A stretch of 22,785 nt of DNA from an uncultured Lachnospiraceae bacterium (GCA_947653315.1 CANTGP010000004.1:1-22785), one strand, 5' to 3'; counted from the stretch's first letter, positions 8,019 to 17,241 are shown. The notes: generated from the sequence alone by a model not told the origin. A program made the numbers and translations.

Positions 8019-8849
8019 ATGAAAGTTCTTGGGGAAATGGCAATCCTAGTGATGGTTGTGGTGATACATGCCTTAAATCCGTCTTGCAAAGACTCAGGGG
8101 GAGTGATGCCGGACATATATTACACGATATTGTCAGACGTAAAGGCGTATGATAAAAAAATAACGGAATATGCAGGGGAAGGGAAACGAGCGGATACCGG
8201 CCTTCCTTTGCTTTTTAAAACAATTATTTATGGAGAATTTGAGGATATTCCCTGGGGAGAACTGGCAATAGCGGAAGAAATAGATTATTACGTGCAGGAA
8301 TACCAAAACAAGAATATTTGGCAATTTGTATTGAGGGATGTGGATTTGGACGGACAGGAGGAATTGGTCATAAGAAATGAAAAAGGACAGATTATGGTTT
8401 TTTATGAACAGTGGGGAGATTTAGACGGGACGGAGGGACGTTTGCATTTTAGTTCCATGGGAGAAGAAAATTGTGGAGTCGATGCAGTACTGGAAGGGGA
8501 GGGAAGCTGTTATTTTTATTTGGATAATGGAATGCGTGTATGCATTAGCAGCAGCCAGGGAGAGGGAAATGAGTCTGTAAGCATTGCAATATCCAGGGAT
8601 GCAATAGGAGGCGGAAGCCTTGAAAACCGGAAATGCGAAATATATATAATATATAATTATAATGAATACAGTGAGTGGTTAAAACAAAATCACATTGAGT
8701 ACCGGGGGGATAAGGACGGAATGGAAGGAGAAGGGATTTTTTATTTTGTGGAGGGAAAAACCGCAACAAAAGAACTTGTGGGAGGTTGGCTGTTGGAAAA
8801 TATTTGGGAAGAAATGATTCCGGCAGAAGAATGGGAAACCATACCTTAA
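8019..8849 (+). CDS. Predicted surface-anchored protein with a D.DLDG repeat, candidate immunity protein
   Basis: 276 aa, ATG 8019, with GAGGGAA 9 bases upstream. A hydrophobic N-terminus (AILVMVVVIHAL) ends at NPSC, an imperfect lipobox, so it is either a lipoprotein or a TM-anchored protein facing outward. A central RDVDLDGQEELVI segment resembles the calcium-binding D.D.DG..EL loop seen in FG-GAP-type and many Firmicute surface lipoproteins. The rest is acidic and rich in aromatic residues. I recognise no enzyme motif. It is the first gene after the lysozyme effector, 50 bases away, and is exported to the side where that enzyme acts, so immunity is a reasonable inference. Confidence 0.7.
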   Translation: MKVLGEMAILVMVVVIHALNPSCKDSGGVMPDIYYTILSDVKAYDKKITEYAGEGKRADTGLPLLFKTIIYGEFEDIPWGELAIAEEIDYYVQEYQNKNIWQFVLRDVDLDGQEELVIRNEKGQIMVFYEQWGDLDGTEGRLHFSSMGEENCGVDAVLEGEGSCYFYLDNGMRVCISSSQGEGNESVSIAISRDAIGGGSLENRKCEIYIIYNYNEYSEWLKQNHIEYRGDKDGMEGEGIFYFVEGKTATKELVGGWLLENIWEEMIPAEEWETIP

Positions 8850-8879
8850 ACGTCCGTGAGAATTGAAGGATGTAAAACA

Positions 8880-10592
8880 ATGAAAATATTTAGAATAACA
8901 TTTTATTTTGGCATGTTATGTATTTGGCTGTGCAGCGTGATTGGGATAAACAACGGGAAGCAGGAGATTGTGCAAAAGTCTTGTAATACCCCTGTTGATG
9001 AACTGGTACAGGAATTGGAATATGTATATAAATATATGAATATACCGGGTAAAGGACATGAAGATTATGGAGAACTTGGGGAATTGCCCCAGGGAGTATC
9101 GGAAATATCCATATATATGCTGGAAGGAAATAAATTGCTTTTTTTACCCGTTGGAAAAGGTAATACGGAAATCAAAATAGAGCAATCCATGCATGAAGTA
9201 TATTATTCCAGTATGGAAGACGGATATATATTCTTTGCCATGGAGGATTGGGCATTGGAAGAAAATGGTGTGCCTGTAAATTATTTTGGAAACAGACGGT
9301 TGACCTATCTTTTGGTTGGTAAAAATGAGGGAAAGGAATATTGTCTGAATGATTTGGAATGGATTGGAAAAGCAGACGTAAACTTCAGTAATGGAATAAC
9401 CCCCAATTTTCCTGATGTCCGGAATATGGAAAATGAATACATAAATATTTTGCTGGATGAGATTTCGGATGTGTTGGGAAAGAAGCAGAAATATGGGATT
9501 TATGATATATATATCATGGGGATTCAGCGGGTAAGGGAGAAATATGGAGGTACAAGTTGTTTGGTGGATTTTGTAATTAACGGAAATGGAATATGTGAAT
9601 ATGCGTGTTTTGTGGTATATGATACCGGCGATATAGGGGGAGTGTTTTCTTTGGGCGGACCACACTTTCAGGATACCGGGTATTTCACGGATTTGCCGGA
9701 GGAAAAATGCCGGGATATGTTTTCCACTGTTATTAGCGGGGGATGTGAGCCAATACAGTTGGATGTAAGTAAGGAAACGGAACCACGTTCGAATGGGTTT
9801 ACCGATGTAAATGCAGCATATGTTTCTCCTGTGGATTTCAGAAATATGTCTCCGACAGTTTTGGCGAGGCAAATCGGGGATTTATGCAGCTATTGTGAAT
9901 GGTATGGGATGAAAGAATTAGGCTATCAGGAAGGAAAGATAGGGGAATTTAATGGAAGAAATGTAGTCATGTATACATGGAAAAGTGAAGGGGGAATTCT
10001 TTTTTTTATACCTTTGGATGCAACTAATACAGTGTTGAAAGGTGAAAATAATATGGAATATCCGGTATACGTAAATGAAAAGGGAAACATGGTATTTTAT
10101 AAAACGGAAATCAATCCGTATGCACGTATGGACTGGTGTAAAACCACCTTTATTATGAAGGAAGAAATTCCCGTACATTTTGTTGACCGTTTATTGAAAT
10201 TAGGCGAGGAAAAAATAGAAATCAGATCTTTTCTTGATTTGGAAGTACCTAAGGCAGGAATGGATGAGTACATACAGGCATTACAGGAATATGTGGAAAA
10301 ACAGCTCCGTGAAAATGGAAAAAAAGGAAAGTATATTATATATTTGGGAGAATATGAAACCGTATGGACTAATAAAGTATGTATATCTGCGGCTGTTGTT
10401 GGAGAGAAAGAATATTATGTACGCTACTTAGTGGTGAAATACGGAGAGGGGAATTTCCATTTTTGGCCGATGGGGTTTGGCTTGGATGGAAGTTTGGCGG
10501 AATGCGAAGCGGAAAGACACTATATGAATGGTGTATGTATCGAGAGGACTAAAAAATTGGAACGTTTTGTTTTGGAGATAGATGTGCTTTGA
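8880..10592 (+). CDS. Large membrane-anchored extracytoplasmic protein, unknown function
   Basis: 570 aa from ATG 8880, which has GAAGGA about 10 bases upstream; GTG 8856 would add 8 residues without an improved site. One hydrophobic anchor or signal lies at about residues 4-21 (ITFYFGMLCIWLCSVIG). The rest is an exported acidic protein with beta-rich segments and repeated aromatic pairs. It is not clearly homologous to the three paralogs downstream, though the size and topology are alike. Its end overlaps or nearly overlaps the next gene. No catalytic motif is visible. Its position in the array behind the lysozyme effector makes it an immunity or cell-wall-protection candidate, at low certainty. 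Confidence 0.7.
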   Translation: MKIFRITFYFGMLCIWLCSVIGINNGKQEIVQKSCNTPVDELVQELEYVYKYMNIPGKGHEDYGELGELPQGVSEISIYMLEGNKLLFLPVGKGNTEIKIEQSMHEVYYSSMEDGYIFFAMEDWALEENGVPVNYFGNRRLTYLLVGKNEGKEYCLNDLEWIGKADVNFSNGITPNFPDVRNMENEYINILLDEISDVLGKKQKYGIYDIYIMGIQRVREKYGGTSCLVDFVINGNGICEYACFVVYDTGDIGGVFSLGGPHFQDTGYFTDLPEEKCRDMFSTVISGGCEPIQLDVSKETEPRSNGFTDVNAAYVSPVDFRNMSPTVLARQIGDLCSYCEWYGMKELGYQEGKIGEFNGRNVVMYTWKSEGGILFFIPLDATNTVLKGENNMEYPVYVNEKGNMVFYKTEINPYARMDWCKTTFIMKEEIPVHFVDRLLKLGEEKIEIRSFLDLEVPKAGMDEYIQALQEYVEKQLRENGKKGKYIIYLGEYETVWTNKVCISAAVVGEKEYYVRYLVVKYGEGNFHFWPMGFGLDGSLAECEAERHYMNGVCIERTKKLERFVLEIDVL

Positions 10593-10608
10593 AGGAAGAT
10601 TATTACTT

Positions 10609-12420
10609 ATGCATGGAATTATAAAATATTTTTATACTACTATTTTGGTCGTATTATCATTTTTTGTTATTTGGCTGTTAATTATTTGTGTCTCTCTGTG
10701 TATGGTATCCCCAAGGCAGAAAAGACCGAATGTCATGGAGGAAATAATGCATACCCCGGAACGGGTGTACCGAAGAATGCCTTCGGTACAGGAAATGACG
10801 GAGAGAAAAGAATATGATTGGCGGTGGTGGATTACATATAATGATAAAATATATGAAAAATGGGAAGGGGTACAGCCGGAAATCCAGTCGATAGACAATG
10901 AATATGGATTTTTAGGGATATTAGCAGAAATGCCGGATGACGGGTACGGGTTTCGGTGGATTTACTATTTGGAAGAAAGAAAAATGATATTTTCAGGGGA
11001 TGATGAGTGGCAATTCAAAAAAATACACGGATTAAATGAATATGATATGAAGAAAATCCATGAAGAACTCCTTTTTGGGGTTTACCTTGGAAACTGGTTC
11101 CGCTATGCCAAAAGCGATTATACCATGGAAAATTTGGGGGACGTGGAAATAGTGGATAAACATAACCATAAAGCGGTGTATCTTGTGGAAGATAAAAAAT
11201 CAGATAAATCCATGGAGGGGGAATGGGACGGGGTAAAAATCCCGCAGGAAAAGCTGGAAGGAGTGGAGGAAGGTGTATCGGAATGTAATATGCGGTATTA
11301 TGTGGTAAGTAAAAAAACGGGAAATGAAATTATGTTTAAGGCGGAAGGGGAAATACCTTATTATAATGAAGCATACATTAACCATTATTTGAATGATACG
11401 GGATGTATGTCTTATCGGATATTATATGCAGATGGAAAGTATTTATGTATTTGGAAGGAAAATGCGGAGGGGAAGCAGGAAATCGTGCTGATGGATTTGT
11501 ACCGGACAAACTTTGCGGATACGCCACTTTTCGTGGGGGAAGGGTTGGAATACGGATTTCGGCTTCCGATAGAAGAACTTAAGAAAAAGATATACAACGG
11601 GGAATGCCGGGCTGATAAGAATGGATATCAGTTAGCAGGAACAGACAGGACTGCTTACGCGGAATTGCTGGAGGAATATTTTGAAGGGCGGCAATATATG
11701 TACCGGACGTACATTACGGAAAATCATGTTGGCTTTCTCATTCCGGCGGAAGCGGAAGACAGTGGGTATATCAGGCTGGAGGTGGAATACAATTGGAAGA
11801 AAAATGTAAAAGACTCCCCGGCAGGTGATTTCCCTGTGGAATATGGGGAAATTCTTGATGTATGCCAAAGAAAGCTGGAGGAAATAAGAAGGCATTTGGA
11901 AACAGAGGTGGAAAGTTGGAATAAGGATTACTGCGCGGTTGAAACGGATTTATCCATATATTATAAAAACTCTGACGTCATACAGATGAAATGCCTTGGC
12001 AGACTGGACGATGGAATTCAATTTGATATTTATGAATACCGGTATTTATTGTTTGACGCCGTTTCACAAAAGGAACTGCAATTGGATGATATTCTGATAA
12101 TAGACGACGGGTTCCTGCAATGGTTGAAAACCAGCGGGAAAGCAAACGGAAACCTGACAAAATCGGCATACAGCATAGAGGAAGGCTGCGGGCGGACAAA
12201 GGAGATGTTAAGGAATTGTCCGGCAGAAAAACTGGAAGAAGCGCTGGACGGGTGTGAGTTCTATTTGGAGCAGGGGATGCTGCATTTAAAACTGCCGTAT
12301 TGGAACGACGGAAATGGGGACACCGGCTGGGTTTCCAATGGGGAAAATGAAATTTGGAAAAGCTGGCTGACCATCCGGACGGAAGACATTGAGGAATTTT
12401 TAAAAGTAGGCATATGGTGA
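10609..12420 (+). CDS. Membrane-anchored immunity-like protein, paralog 1, DUF3298/RsiV-like C-terminus
   Basis: 603 aa from ATG 10609 with AAGGAAG about 10 bases upstream; ATG 10582, overlapping the previous gene and preceded by GGAG, would add 9 residues. A TM anchor of about 25 residues is followed by a family signature MEEIMHTPERVYRRMPSVQE. The C-terminal third (from about residue 470) has the order: YRYLLFDAVSQKELQLDDIL, a helical stretch, CEFYLEQGMLHLKLPYW, then a terminal WLTIRTEDIEEFLK strand-helix. This follows the pattern of DUF3298, the domain of the lysozyme-binding anti-sigma factor RsiV. The likely role is outward-facing protection against a lysozyme effector. Bases 11560-12407 appear identical to 15224-16071 in paralog 3. 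Its end (LKVGIW) differs from the other two paralogs (LKVEKW). Confidence 0.75.
   Translation: MHGIIKYFYTTILVVLSFFVIWLLIICVSLCMVSPRQKRPNVMEEIMHTPERVYRRMPSVQEMTERKEYDWRWWITYNDKIYEKWEGVQPEIQSIDNEYGFLGILAEMPDDGYGFRWIYYLEERKMIFSGDDEWQFKKIHGLNEYDMKKIHEELLFGVYLGNWFRYAKSDYTMENLGDVEIVDKHNHKAVYLVEDKKSDKSMEGEWDGVKIPQEKLEGVEEGVSECNMRYYVVSKKTGNEIMFKAEGEIPYYNEAYINHYLNDTGCMSYRILYADGKYLCIWKENAEGKQEIVLMDLYRTNFADTPLFVGEGLEYGFRLPIEELKKKIYNGECRADKNGYQLAGTDRTAYAELLEEYFEGRQYMYRTYITENHVGFLIPAEAEDSGYIRLEVEYNWKKNVKDSPAGDFPVEYGEILDVCQRKLEEIRRHLETEVESWNKDYCAVETDLSIYYKNSDVIQMKCLGRLDDGIQFDIYEYRYLLFDAVSQKELQLDDILIIDDGFLQWLKTSGKANGNLTKSAYSIEEGCGRTKEMLRNCPAEKLEEALDGCEFYLEQGMLHLKLPYWNDGNGDTGWVSNGENEIWKSWLTIRTEDIEEFLKVGIW
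11560..12407 (+). repeat. 848-bp identical repeat, copy A
   Basis: Read line by line against 15224-16071 (offset 3664) I found no mismatch. The left edge is sharp: bases 11556 and 11559 differ from the other copy and the sequence further left diverges quickly. The right edge is at 12407/12408, in the last codons. It covers the C-terminal 46% of paralog 1. Confidence 0.9.
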
Positions 12421-12480
12421 GCTGCGGAAAAGATTTGGCGATTAATATACTGGTTAGTTCATTAGTGAAAGGGACGATAA

Positions 12481-14250
12481 ATGTATTTAAAGAAAAGGAA
12501 CATGGGAAAAGCATCGATTTTCCTATTCTTAATTGTTGCCATTGCTTTATTGTATTATGGACTGCATGGAATATATGAGAAATTGCATGCTGAAAATATT
12601 ATGGAAGAAATCATGTATGCAAATGACGGTGTATTCCGGAATATGCCTACGGTAAAAAGCGTAAGCGGAAGAAGTTCTTTGGCGGATAATCCTTACCGGA
12701 ATGTAATATATAATCTGTATTTTCCCATAATCACCACAGAGGGAAGTTTAATGAAGATATCCTGCGGCGTGAAGAAAACGGATTACGGCTATGACTATAT
12801 ATATGTACCAAACAGAAAAGAATTATATTGCAGACCGTTTATCATGGATAGGGAATATGGAATACGGGAAATTTCAGGATGGCTCACCAAACGTGATTTA
12901 AATTGGACGGAAGCAGATTTAATAAAGTACCGGAAAGAGGCGTTCTATGGGTGCTATTTGAAGAACTGGTTTGAATATTTTGGCAGTGACTATTCCATAG
13001 GACATTTAGGAGACATCAGGATAACCGGGGAAAATAATGGGGACAGGGCGGTGTACATAAATCACCATGGGACAGATGAAAATTTTATTTGGAAGGAAAG
13101 TCAAATAACGGCACCGATAGAAAAATTAGCGGAAAATAGGGAGGAAGTGACGGAATGGGATGGGGAATCTTATGTGCTTACGGAAGGAAACAGTGGGGAA
13201 ATATGTTTCCGCAATGATAGGAGTAATCCTTATTATGATGAAAAGTACATTAACTTATACTTAAATGGTACCGGTACTCGGAATTATGACATTCTGTATG
13301 CGGATGAAAAATACCTGTGTATATGGAAGGAAAACGGGGAAGGGAAACAGGAAACCATACTGTTAGACCTGTATCAAACAAATTTTTGCGGGGAACCGCT
13401 GTCCGTTGGTGAAAGCCGGGAATATGCTTTTAATCTGCCAATAGGGGAACTTGCCGGGGAAATTGCAGAAGGGAGATGCAGGGCGGATGCTGAAACCTAT
13501 TGGTTTGCCCAAAATAGTTCGGAAGCATATGCCGGATTGTTGAAGGATTATTTTAATGGAAGGGAGTATATGTATAAAACATATCTTACGGAAAGCGGCA
13601 TAGGTTTTTTGATTCCGGTGGCAGTGTGGGGGGACGAACGCTATATGCGGCTGGAAGTGGAATATAACTGGAAGGCAGAACTGCCTTGCAGACAACCGGG
13701 TTATGCACCGGAAGAATTAGGAAAGATTCATACGCAAAATGACCGTGTGCTTTCGGGATTGAGTGATGGGGAAGACGGGGTGGAAGCAGTGGTATCCATA
13801 TGTATGCAGACGGGAAACATGATGCAGGTGAAATGCACCACTAAAAATAGTAGTGGCGGAATCAATTACCGGTATATTCTGTATCAAACTGACACGCAGG
13901 AAGAAATGAGACTGGAAGATATTGTGGAGATGGACGGAAAATTTGTCCGGTGGCTCATGGTAGGAAAAAAGGTGGAGGGAGACCTGACGAAAGCATCATA
14001 CAGCGTGGCGGAGGGCTGGAAACAGACAGTGGATATGTTGAGGAATTGCCCGCAGGGAAAGCTGGAAGATGCATTGGAGGAATGTGAGTTTTATTTGGAA
14101 CCTGGATTGCTCCATATAAAATTACCGTATTGGGATTACAAATTCTTAAAGAGTGGGTGGATGGAAAATGGGGAAGGAGAGATTTGGAAAAGCTGGCTGA
14201 CCATCCGGACGGAAGATATTGAAGAATTTTTAAAAGTGGAAAAATGGTGA
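12481..14250 (+). CDS. Membrane-anchored immunity-like protein, paralog 2
   Basis: 589 aa, ATG 12481, with AAAGGGA about 7 bases upstream. A TM segment (about residues 10-28, IFLFLIVAIALLYYGLHGIY) is followed by the family signature MEEIMYANDGVFRNMPTV. The middle region shares with its neighbours an ILYADEKYLCIWKENGEGKQE segment (split at YADEKYLCIWKENGEG) and a GIGFLIPV segment. The C-terminus has the same DUF3298-like order (YRYILYQ, CEFYLEPGLLHIKLPYW, WLTIRTEDIEEFLK). The first third is the most divergent of the three paralogs, which suggests that it recognises a different partner. The last about 90 bases are almost the same as the end of paralog 3. The gene sits between the two copies of the 848-bp identical block and does not itself carry that block. 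Confidence 0.75.
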   Translation: MYLKKRNMGKASIFLFLIVAIALLYYGLHGIYEKLHAENIMEEIMYANDGVFRNMPTVKSVSGRSSLADNPYRNVIYNLYFPIITTEGSLMKISCGVKKTDYGYDYIYVPNRKELYCRPFIMDREYGIREISGWLTKRDLNWTEADLIKYRKEAFYGCYLKNWFEYFGSDYSIGHLGDIRITGENNGDRAVYINHHGTDENFIWKESQITAPIEKLAENREEVTEWDGESYVLTEGNSGEICFRNDRSNPYYDEKYINLYLNGTGTRNYDILYADEKYLCIWKENGEGKQETILLDLYQTNFCGEPLSVGESREYAFNLPIGELAGEIAEGRCRADAETYWFAQNSSEAYAGLLKDYFNGREYMYKTYLTESGIGFLIPVAVWGDERYMRLEVEYNWKAELPCRQPGYAPEELGKIHTQNDRVLSGLSDGEDGVEAVVSICMQTGNMMQVKCTTKNSSGGINYRYILYQTDTQEEMRLEDIVEMDGKFVRWLMVGKKVEGDLTKASYSVAEGWKQTVDMLRNCPQGKLEDALEECEFYLEPGLLHIKLPYWDYKFLKSGWMENGEGEIWKSWLTIRTEDIEEFLKVEKW

Positions 14251-14299
14251 GAAAAATTGCATTGATGGATGCGGTTAAAGGTTTGGAGAAAGAGATTGT

Positions 14300-16084
14300 A
14301 TGTACCAGATTATCAAGTCAGTGGTTGTTTTTATATTTATATTGGCAATCGTGAGTGGGGGCTGTCAGGGGGAAAAGGAAGCCATCACGGATAATGTCAT
14401 GGAGGAAATTATGCATACGCCAGAACAGGTATGCCGTAAAATTCCAACAGTAGAAGAAGTGACGGAGCGGGAAGCACATGATTGGAGACGGTGGATAACA
14501 TATAGTGAGGAAATATTTAGTGAATGGGAAGGGTATCGGATGGAAATCCAGTCAATTGATAATGAGGACGGATTTTGGACAATATATTCAAGATTACCGG
14601 ACGATGAATATTGGTTTCAATGGTTGTATTTACAGGAAGATAAGAGGATGGGTTTACTAGAGCATGGGGAATGGCAGTTTAGGCGTACTAATTGTTTGGA
14701 TGAATTTGACATGAAAAAAATCCATGAGGAGATTTTGTTTGGCGTTTTTTTTAGGAATTGGTTTTGTTATGTAAAAAGCGGTTATACAATGGAAAACCTC
14801 GGAAATGTGGAAATAGTGGATATTCAAAGCCATAGGGCCATATACCTGAAAGAGAAGGATAAAGTGGAAAACGGGATGGAATGGGAGGAAGATAAGATAA
14901 AGATTCCACAGGACAGGTTGGAAGAAATGGAAACAGGCATTGCAGGGTATGATTTGCAATACTACACGATAAGCAGGAATGCAGATGGACAAATTGTATT
15001 TAAAGGGAAGATGGAAATGCCCTGTTATAATGAAAAATATATTGACAAATACCTGAACGATATGGAGGGTGTGTCCTTTAAAATATTGTATGCAGATGAA
15101 AAGTATCTGTGTATGTGGATGGAAACTAGGGAAGGAAAGCAGGAAATCGTACTTATGGATTTATACCGTACCAGTTTTGCGGAAACTCCGCTTACGGTAG
15201 GGGAAGGGTTGGAATACGGCTTCCGGCTTCCGATAGAAGAACTTAAGAAAAAGATATACAACGGGGAATGCCGGGCTGATAAGAATGGATATCAGTTAGC
15301 AGGAACAGACAGGACTGCTTACGCGGAATTGCTGGAGGAATATTTTGAAGGGCGGCAATATATGTACCGGACGTACATTACGGAAAATCATGTTGGCTTT
15401 CTCATTCCGGCGGAAGCGGAAGACAGTGGGTATATCAGGCTGGAGGTGGAATACAATTGGAAGAAAAATGTAAAAGACTCCCCGGCAGGTGATTTCCCTG
15501 TGGAATATGGGGAAATTCTTGATGTATGCCAAAGAAAGCTGGAGGAAATAAGAAGGCATTTGGAAACAGAGGTGGAAAGTTGGAATAAGGATTACTGCGC
15601 GGTTGAAACGGATTTATCCATATATTATAAAAACTCTGACGTCATACAGATGAAATGCCTTGGCAGACTGGACGATGGAATTCAATTTGATATTTATGAA
15701 TACCGGTATTTATTGTTTGACGCCGTTTCACAAAAGGAACTGCAATTGGATGATATTCTGATAATAGACGACGGGTTCCTGCAATGGTTGAAAACCAGCG
15801 GGAAAGCAAACGGAAACCTGACAAAATCGGCATACAGCATAGAGGAAGGCTGCGGGCGGACAAAGGAGATGTTAAGGAATTGTCCGGCAGAAAAACTGGA
15901 AGAAGCGCTGGACGGGTGTGAGTTCTATTTGGAGCAGGGGATGCTGCATTTAAAACTGCCGTATTGGAACGACGGAAATGGGGACACCGGCTGGGTTTCC
16001 AATGGGGAAAATGAAATTTGGAAAAGCTGGCTGACCATCCGGACGGAAGACATTGAGGAATTTTTAAAAGTGGAAAAATGGTGA
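14300..16084 (+). CDS. Predicted lipoprotein or anchored immunity-like protein, paralog 3
   Basis: 594 aa, ATG 14300, with GGAGA about 11 bases upstream. The N-terminus is a signal sequence ending VSGGC with Cys at 22; this is close to a lipobox but has Ser at -3, so lipidation is probable rather than certain. The signature MEEIMHTPEQVCRKIPTVEE is closest to paralog 1, and the first about 300 residues resemble paralog 1 with many substitutions. From base 15224 to 16071 the sequence appears identical to paralog 1. The C-terminus is DUF3298-like as in the others. Role inferred: extracytoplasmic immunity against lysozyme-type cargo. A spacer of about 90 bases, including an AT-rich stretch near 16130-16155, separates it from the next block and may hold a promoter. 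Confidence 0.75.
   Translation: MYQIIKSVVVFIFILAIVSGGCQGEKEAITDNVMEEIMHTPEQVCRKIPTVEEVTEREAHDWRRWITYSEEIFSEWEGYRMEIQSIDNEDGFWTIYSRLPDDEYWFQWLYLQEDKRMGLLEHGEWQFRRTNCLDEFDMKKIHEEILFGVFFRNWFCYVKSGYTMENLGNVEIVDIQSHRAIYLKEKDKVENGMEWEEDKIKIPQDRLEEMETGIAGYDLQYYTISRNADGQIVFKGKMEMPCYNEKYIDKYLNDMEGVSFKILYADEKYLCMWMETREGKQEIVLMDLYRTSFAETPLTVGEGLEYGFRLPIEELKKKIYNGECRADKNGYQLAGTDRTAYAELLEEYFEGRQYMYRTYITENHVGFLIPAEAEDSGYIRLEVEYNWKKNVKDSPAGDFPVEYGEILDVCQRKLEEIRRHLETEVESWNKDYCAVETDLSIYYKNSDVIQMKCLGRLDDGIQFDIYEYRYLLFDAVSQKELQLDDILIIDDGFLQWLKTSGKANGNLTKSAYSIEEGCGRTKEMLRNCPAEKLEEALDGCEFYLEQGMLHLKLPYWNDGNGDTGWVSNGENEIWKSWLTIRTEDIEEFLKVEKW
15224..16071 (+). repeat. 848-bp identical repeat, copy B
   Basis: This is the second copy of the block, in direct orientation and in the same reading frame inside paralog 3. 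Because the divergent paralog 2 lies between the copies, gene conversion between paralogs 1 and 3 explains the pattern more simply than one tandem duplication. Confidence 0.9.
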
Positions 16085-16175
16085 GCCGTAAGGGTACATG
16101 AGACAGGGAAGTGGAAAAAGGCAATCCGGATTAAATTTTATGTAAAATAGTATCATTAGGGGAGGACATTTGCTT

Positions 16176-16718
16176 ATGAACCGAAAAACCACATTAGATG
16201 CCGCCATCATCATATCTGCCCTGACAGGCATGGCGCTGTCCCATGCTTATTTGGACAACCCCACGGAAAGGACGGCCAGCCTCGCCGTTTTTTCCGTGGT
16301 CTGTATGGTTTTCCTCCTGCTGTTAATCAGGGATGGGACGGGAAACCGGCATCCCGGGCGCGGTGACACGGGGAGGAAAGGCATATCGGAAATCCAGCTT
16401 CTCGGGGAAGACGGTAGCGTGACCGACACATGGGACATATACGGCAAGACCTCCATCGTGTTCGGCAGGGACGGCGGAGAGCGCCAGGTGGACGTGGACT
16501 TAAAACACACGGATTATGCGGGAACCATAGACGGGGAACACGCCGTCATGAATTACAGTAACGGTTGCTGGTACATAGAAGACCTGGACAGCGAAAACGG
16601 CACCCGCGTGCAGAAAGGAGGGGAAGGGGGGAAATACAAGGTATCCTCCAGAGAACCCTGCCGGATAGGGAAGGGTGACATCATTTACTTAGGGCTTGCG
16701 CCGATTAAGATACGATAG
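16176..16718 (+). CDS. Membrane protein with two N-terminal TM segments and a cytoplasmic FHA domain
   Basis: 180 aa from ATG 16176; AGGGGAGG lies 10 bases upstream (TTG 16170 is an in-frame alternative only 4 bases from it). Two hydrophobic segments (about 8-25 and 32-50) form a hairpin, followed by a basic Gly-rich linker. An FHA domain then runs from about residue 68: FGR at 96-98, GEHA with H122, and ENGT at 140-143. FHA domains bind phosphothreonine. In classical T6SS an FHA protein (Fha) relays a threonine-kinase signal to trigger assembly. Here it heads a block of two FHA and two PP2C-type proteins. The usual Ser of the S..H motif is replaced (DGEH), so phosphopeptide affinity may be altered. 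The GC content is clearly higher than in the upstream paralog array. Confidence 0.85.
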   Translation: MNRKTTLDAAIIISALTGMALSHAYLDNPTERTASLAVFSVVCMVFLLLLIRDGTGNRHPGRGDTGRKGISEIQLLGEDGSVTDTWDIYGKTSIVFGRDGGERQVDVDLKHTDYAGTIDGEHAVMNYSNGCWYIEDLDSENGTRVQKGGEGGKYKVSSREPCRIGKGDIIYLGLAPIKIR

Positions 16719-16731
16719 GAGAAAAAAGGAT

Positions 16732-17226
16732 ATGGGAAATTTAATCAGGTGCCAGAACGGGCACATGTTTTCCTCCAGGCGGTACGGGACCGTGTGTCCC
16801 TACTGCAACATGGAGACGGCAACAAGGGAGAGGAAGGAAACCGGACAGACGGAAACGGAGGTGGAGGAAGCGCTATTCCTGCAGGAGGAGCACCCGGTAT
16901 GCGGATGGATTGTCTGCGTGGCAGGGGCAAGGAAGGGGAAGGACTATAAAATCATGGCCGGAAAGAATTTTGTCGGCAGGGCGGACGATATGGACATACA
17001 GGTGTTGGGGGACAATAAGATATCCCGGCGGAACCACTGCGTCATCGTCTATGATGCAAAGCAGGGGCAGACAGTGCTGCTGCCGGGGGACAGCAACGGC
17101 ATCGTATATCTGAACGAGGAAGCCGTGTATACGCCCACGCAGTTGAACCAATATGACGTAATCGAGATGGGGGAAAGCCAGTTCCTGTTCATCCCCTTCT
17201 GCGGCGAACATTTTAAATGGGAATAG
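16732..17226 (+). CDS. Zinc-ribbon plus FHA domain cytoplasmic protein
   Basis: 164 aa. ATG 16732 is chosen because AGGAGAAAAAAGG lies just upstream and the previous gene stops at 16718. The N-terminus CQNGHMF...CPYC has C7, H11, C22 and C25, a short zinc-ribbon-like cluster. After a polar Glu/Thr-rich linker comes a standard FHA domain: FVGR at 80-83, ISRRNH with S98 and H102, and a DSNGIVYLN segment. No TM segment, so it is a soluble phosphothreonine reader. Unlike the preceding FHA protein, it has the full GR...SxxH...NG set. It probably docks onto a phosphorylated component of the system and recruits it through the zinc ribbon. The partner is unknown. Confidence 0.87.
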   Translation: MGNLIRCQNGHMFSSRRYGTVCPYCNMETATRERKETGQTETEVEEALFLQEEHPVCGWIVCVAGARKGKDYKIMAGKNFVGRADDMDIQVLGDNKISRRNHCVIVYDAKQGQTVLLPGDSNGIVYLNEEAVYTPTQLNQYDVIEMGESQFLFIPFCGEHFKWE

Positions 17227-17241
17227 ACGGAGGTGCCGGAA

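Noticed and set aside
9144..9872. Minus-strand frame of 242 codons
   Set aside because: Antisense to the 8880-10592 gene, which has a good ribosome binding site and export signal; no family resemblance in the antisense product.
15642..16124. Minus-strand frames that occur twice (also near 11978-12514)
   Set aside because: They appear twice only because they are antisense to the 848-bp repeat; no start signals or recognisable protein.
16100..16160. Promoter in the spacer before the FHA block (AT-rich stretch and AATCCGGATT palindrome)
   Set aside because: A TAAAAT-like element exists but no convincing -35 at proper distance; kept only as a remark, not as a feature.
16749..17113. Short plus-strand frames in other phases over the FHA gene
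   Set aside because: Out-of-frame shadows of the zinc-ribbon/FHA gene with no ribosome binding sites and low-complexity products.
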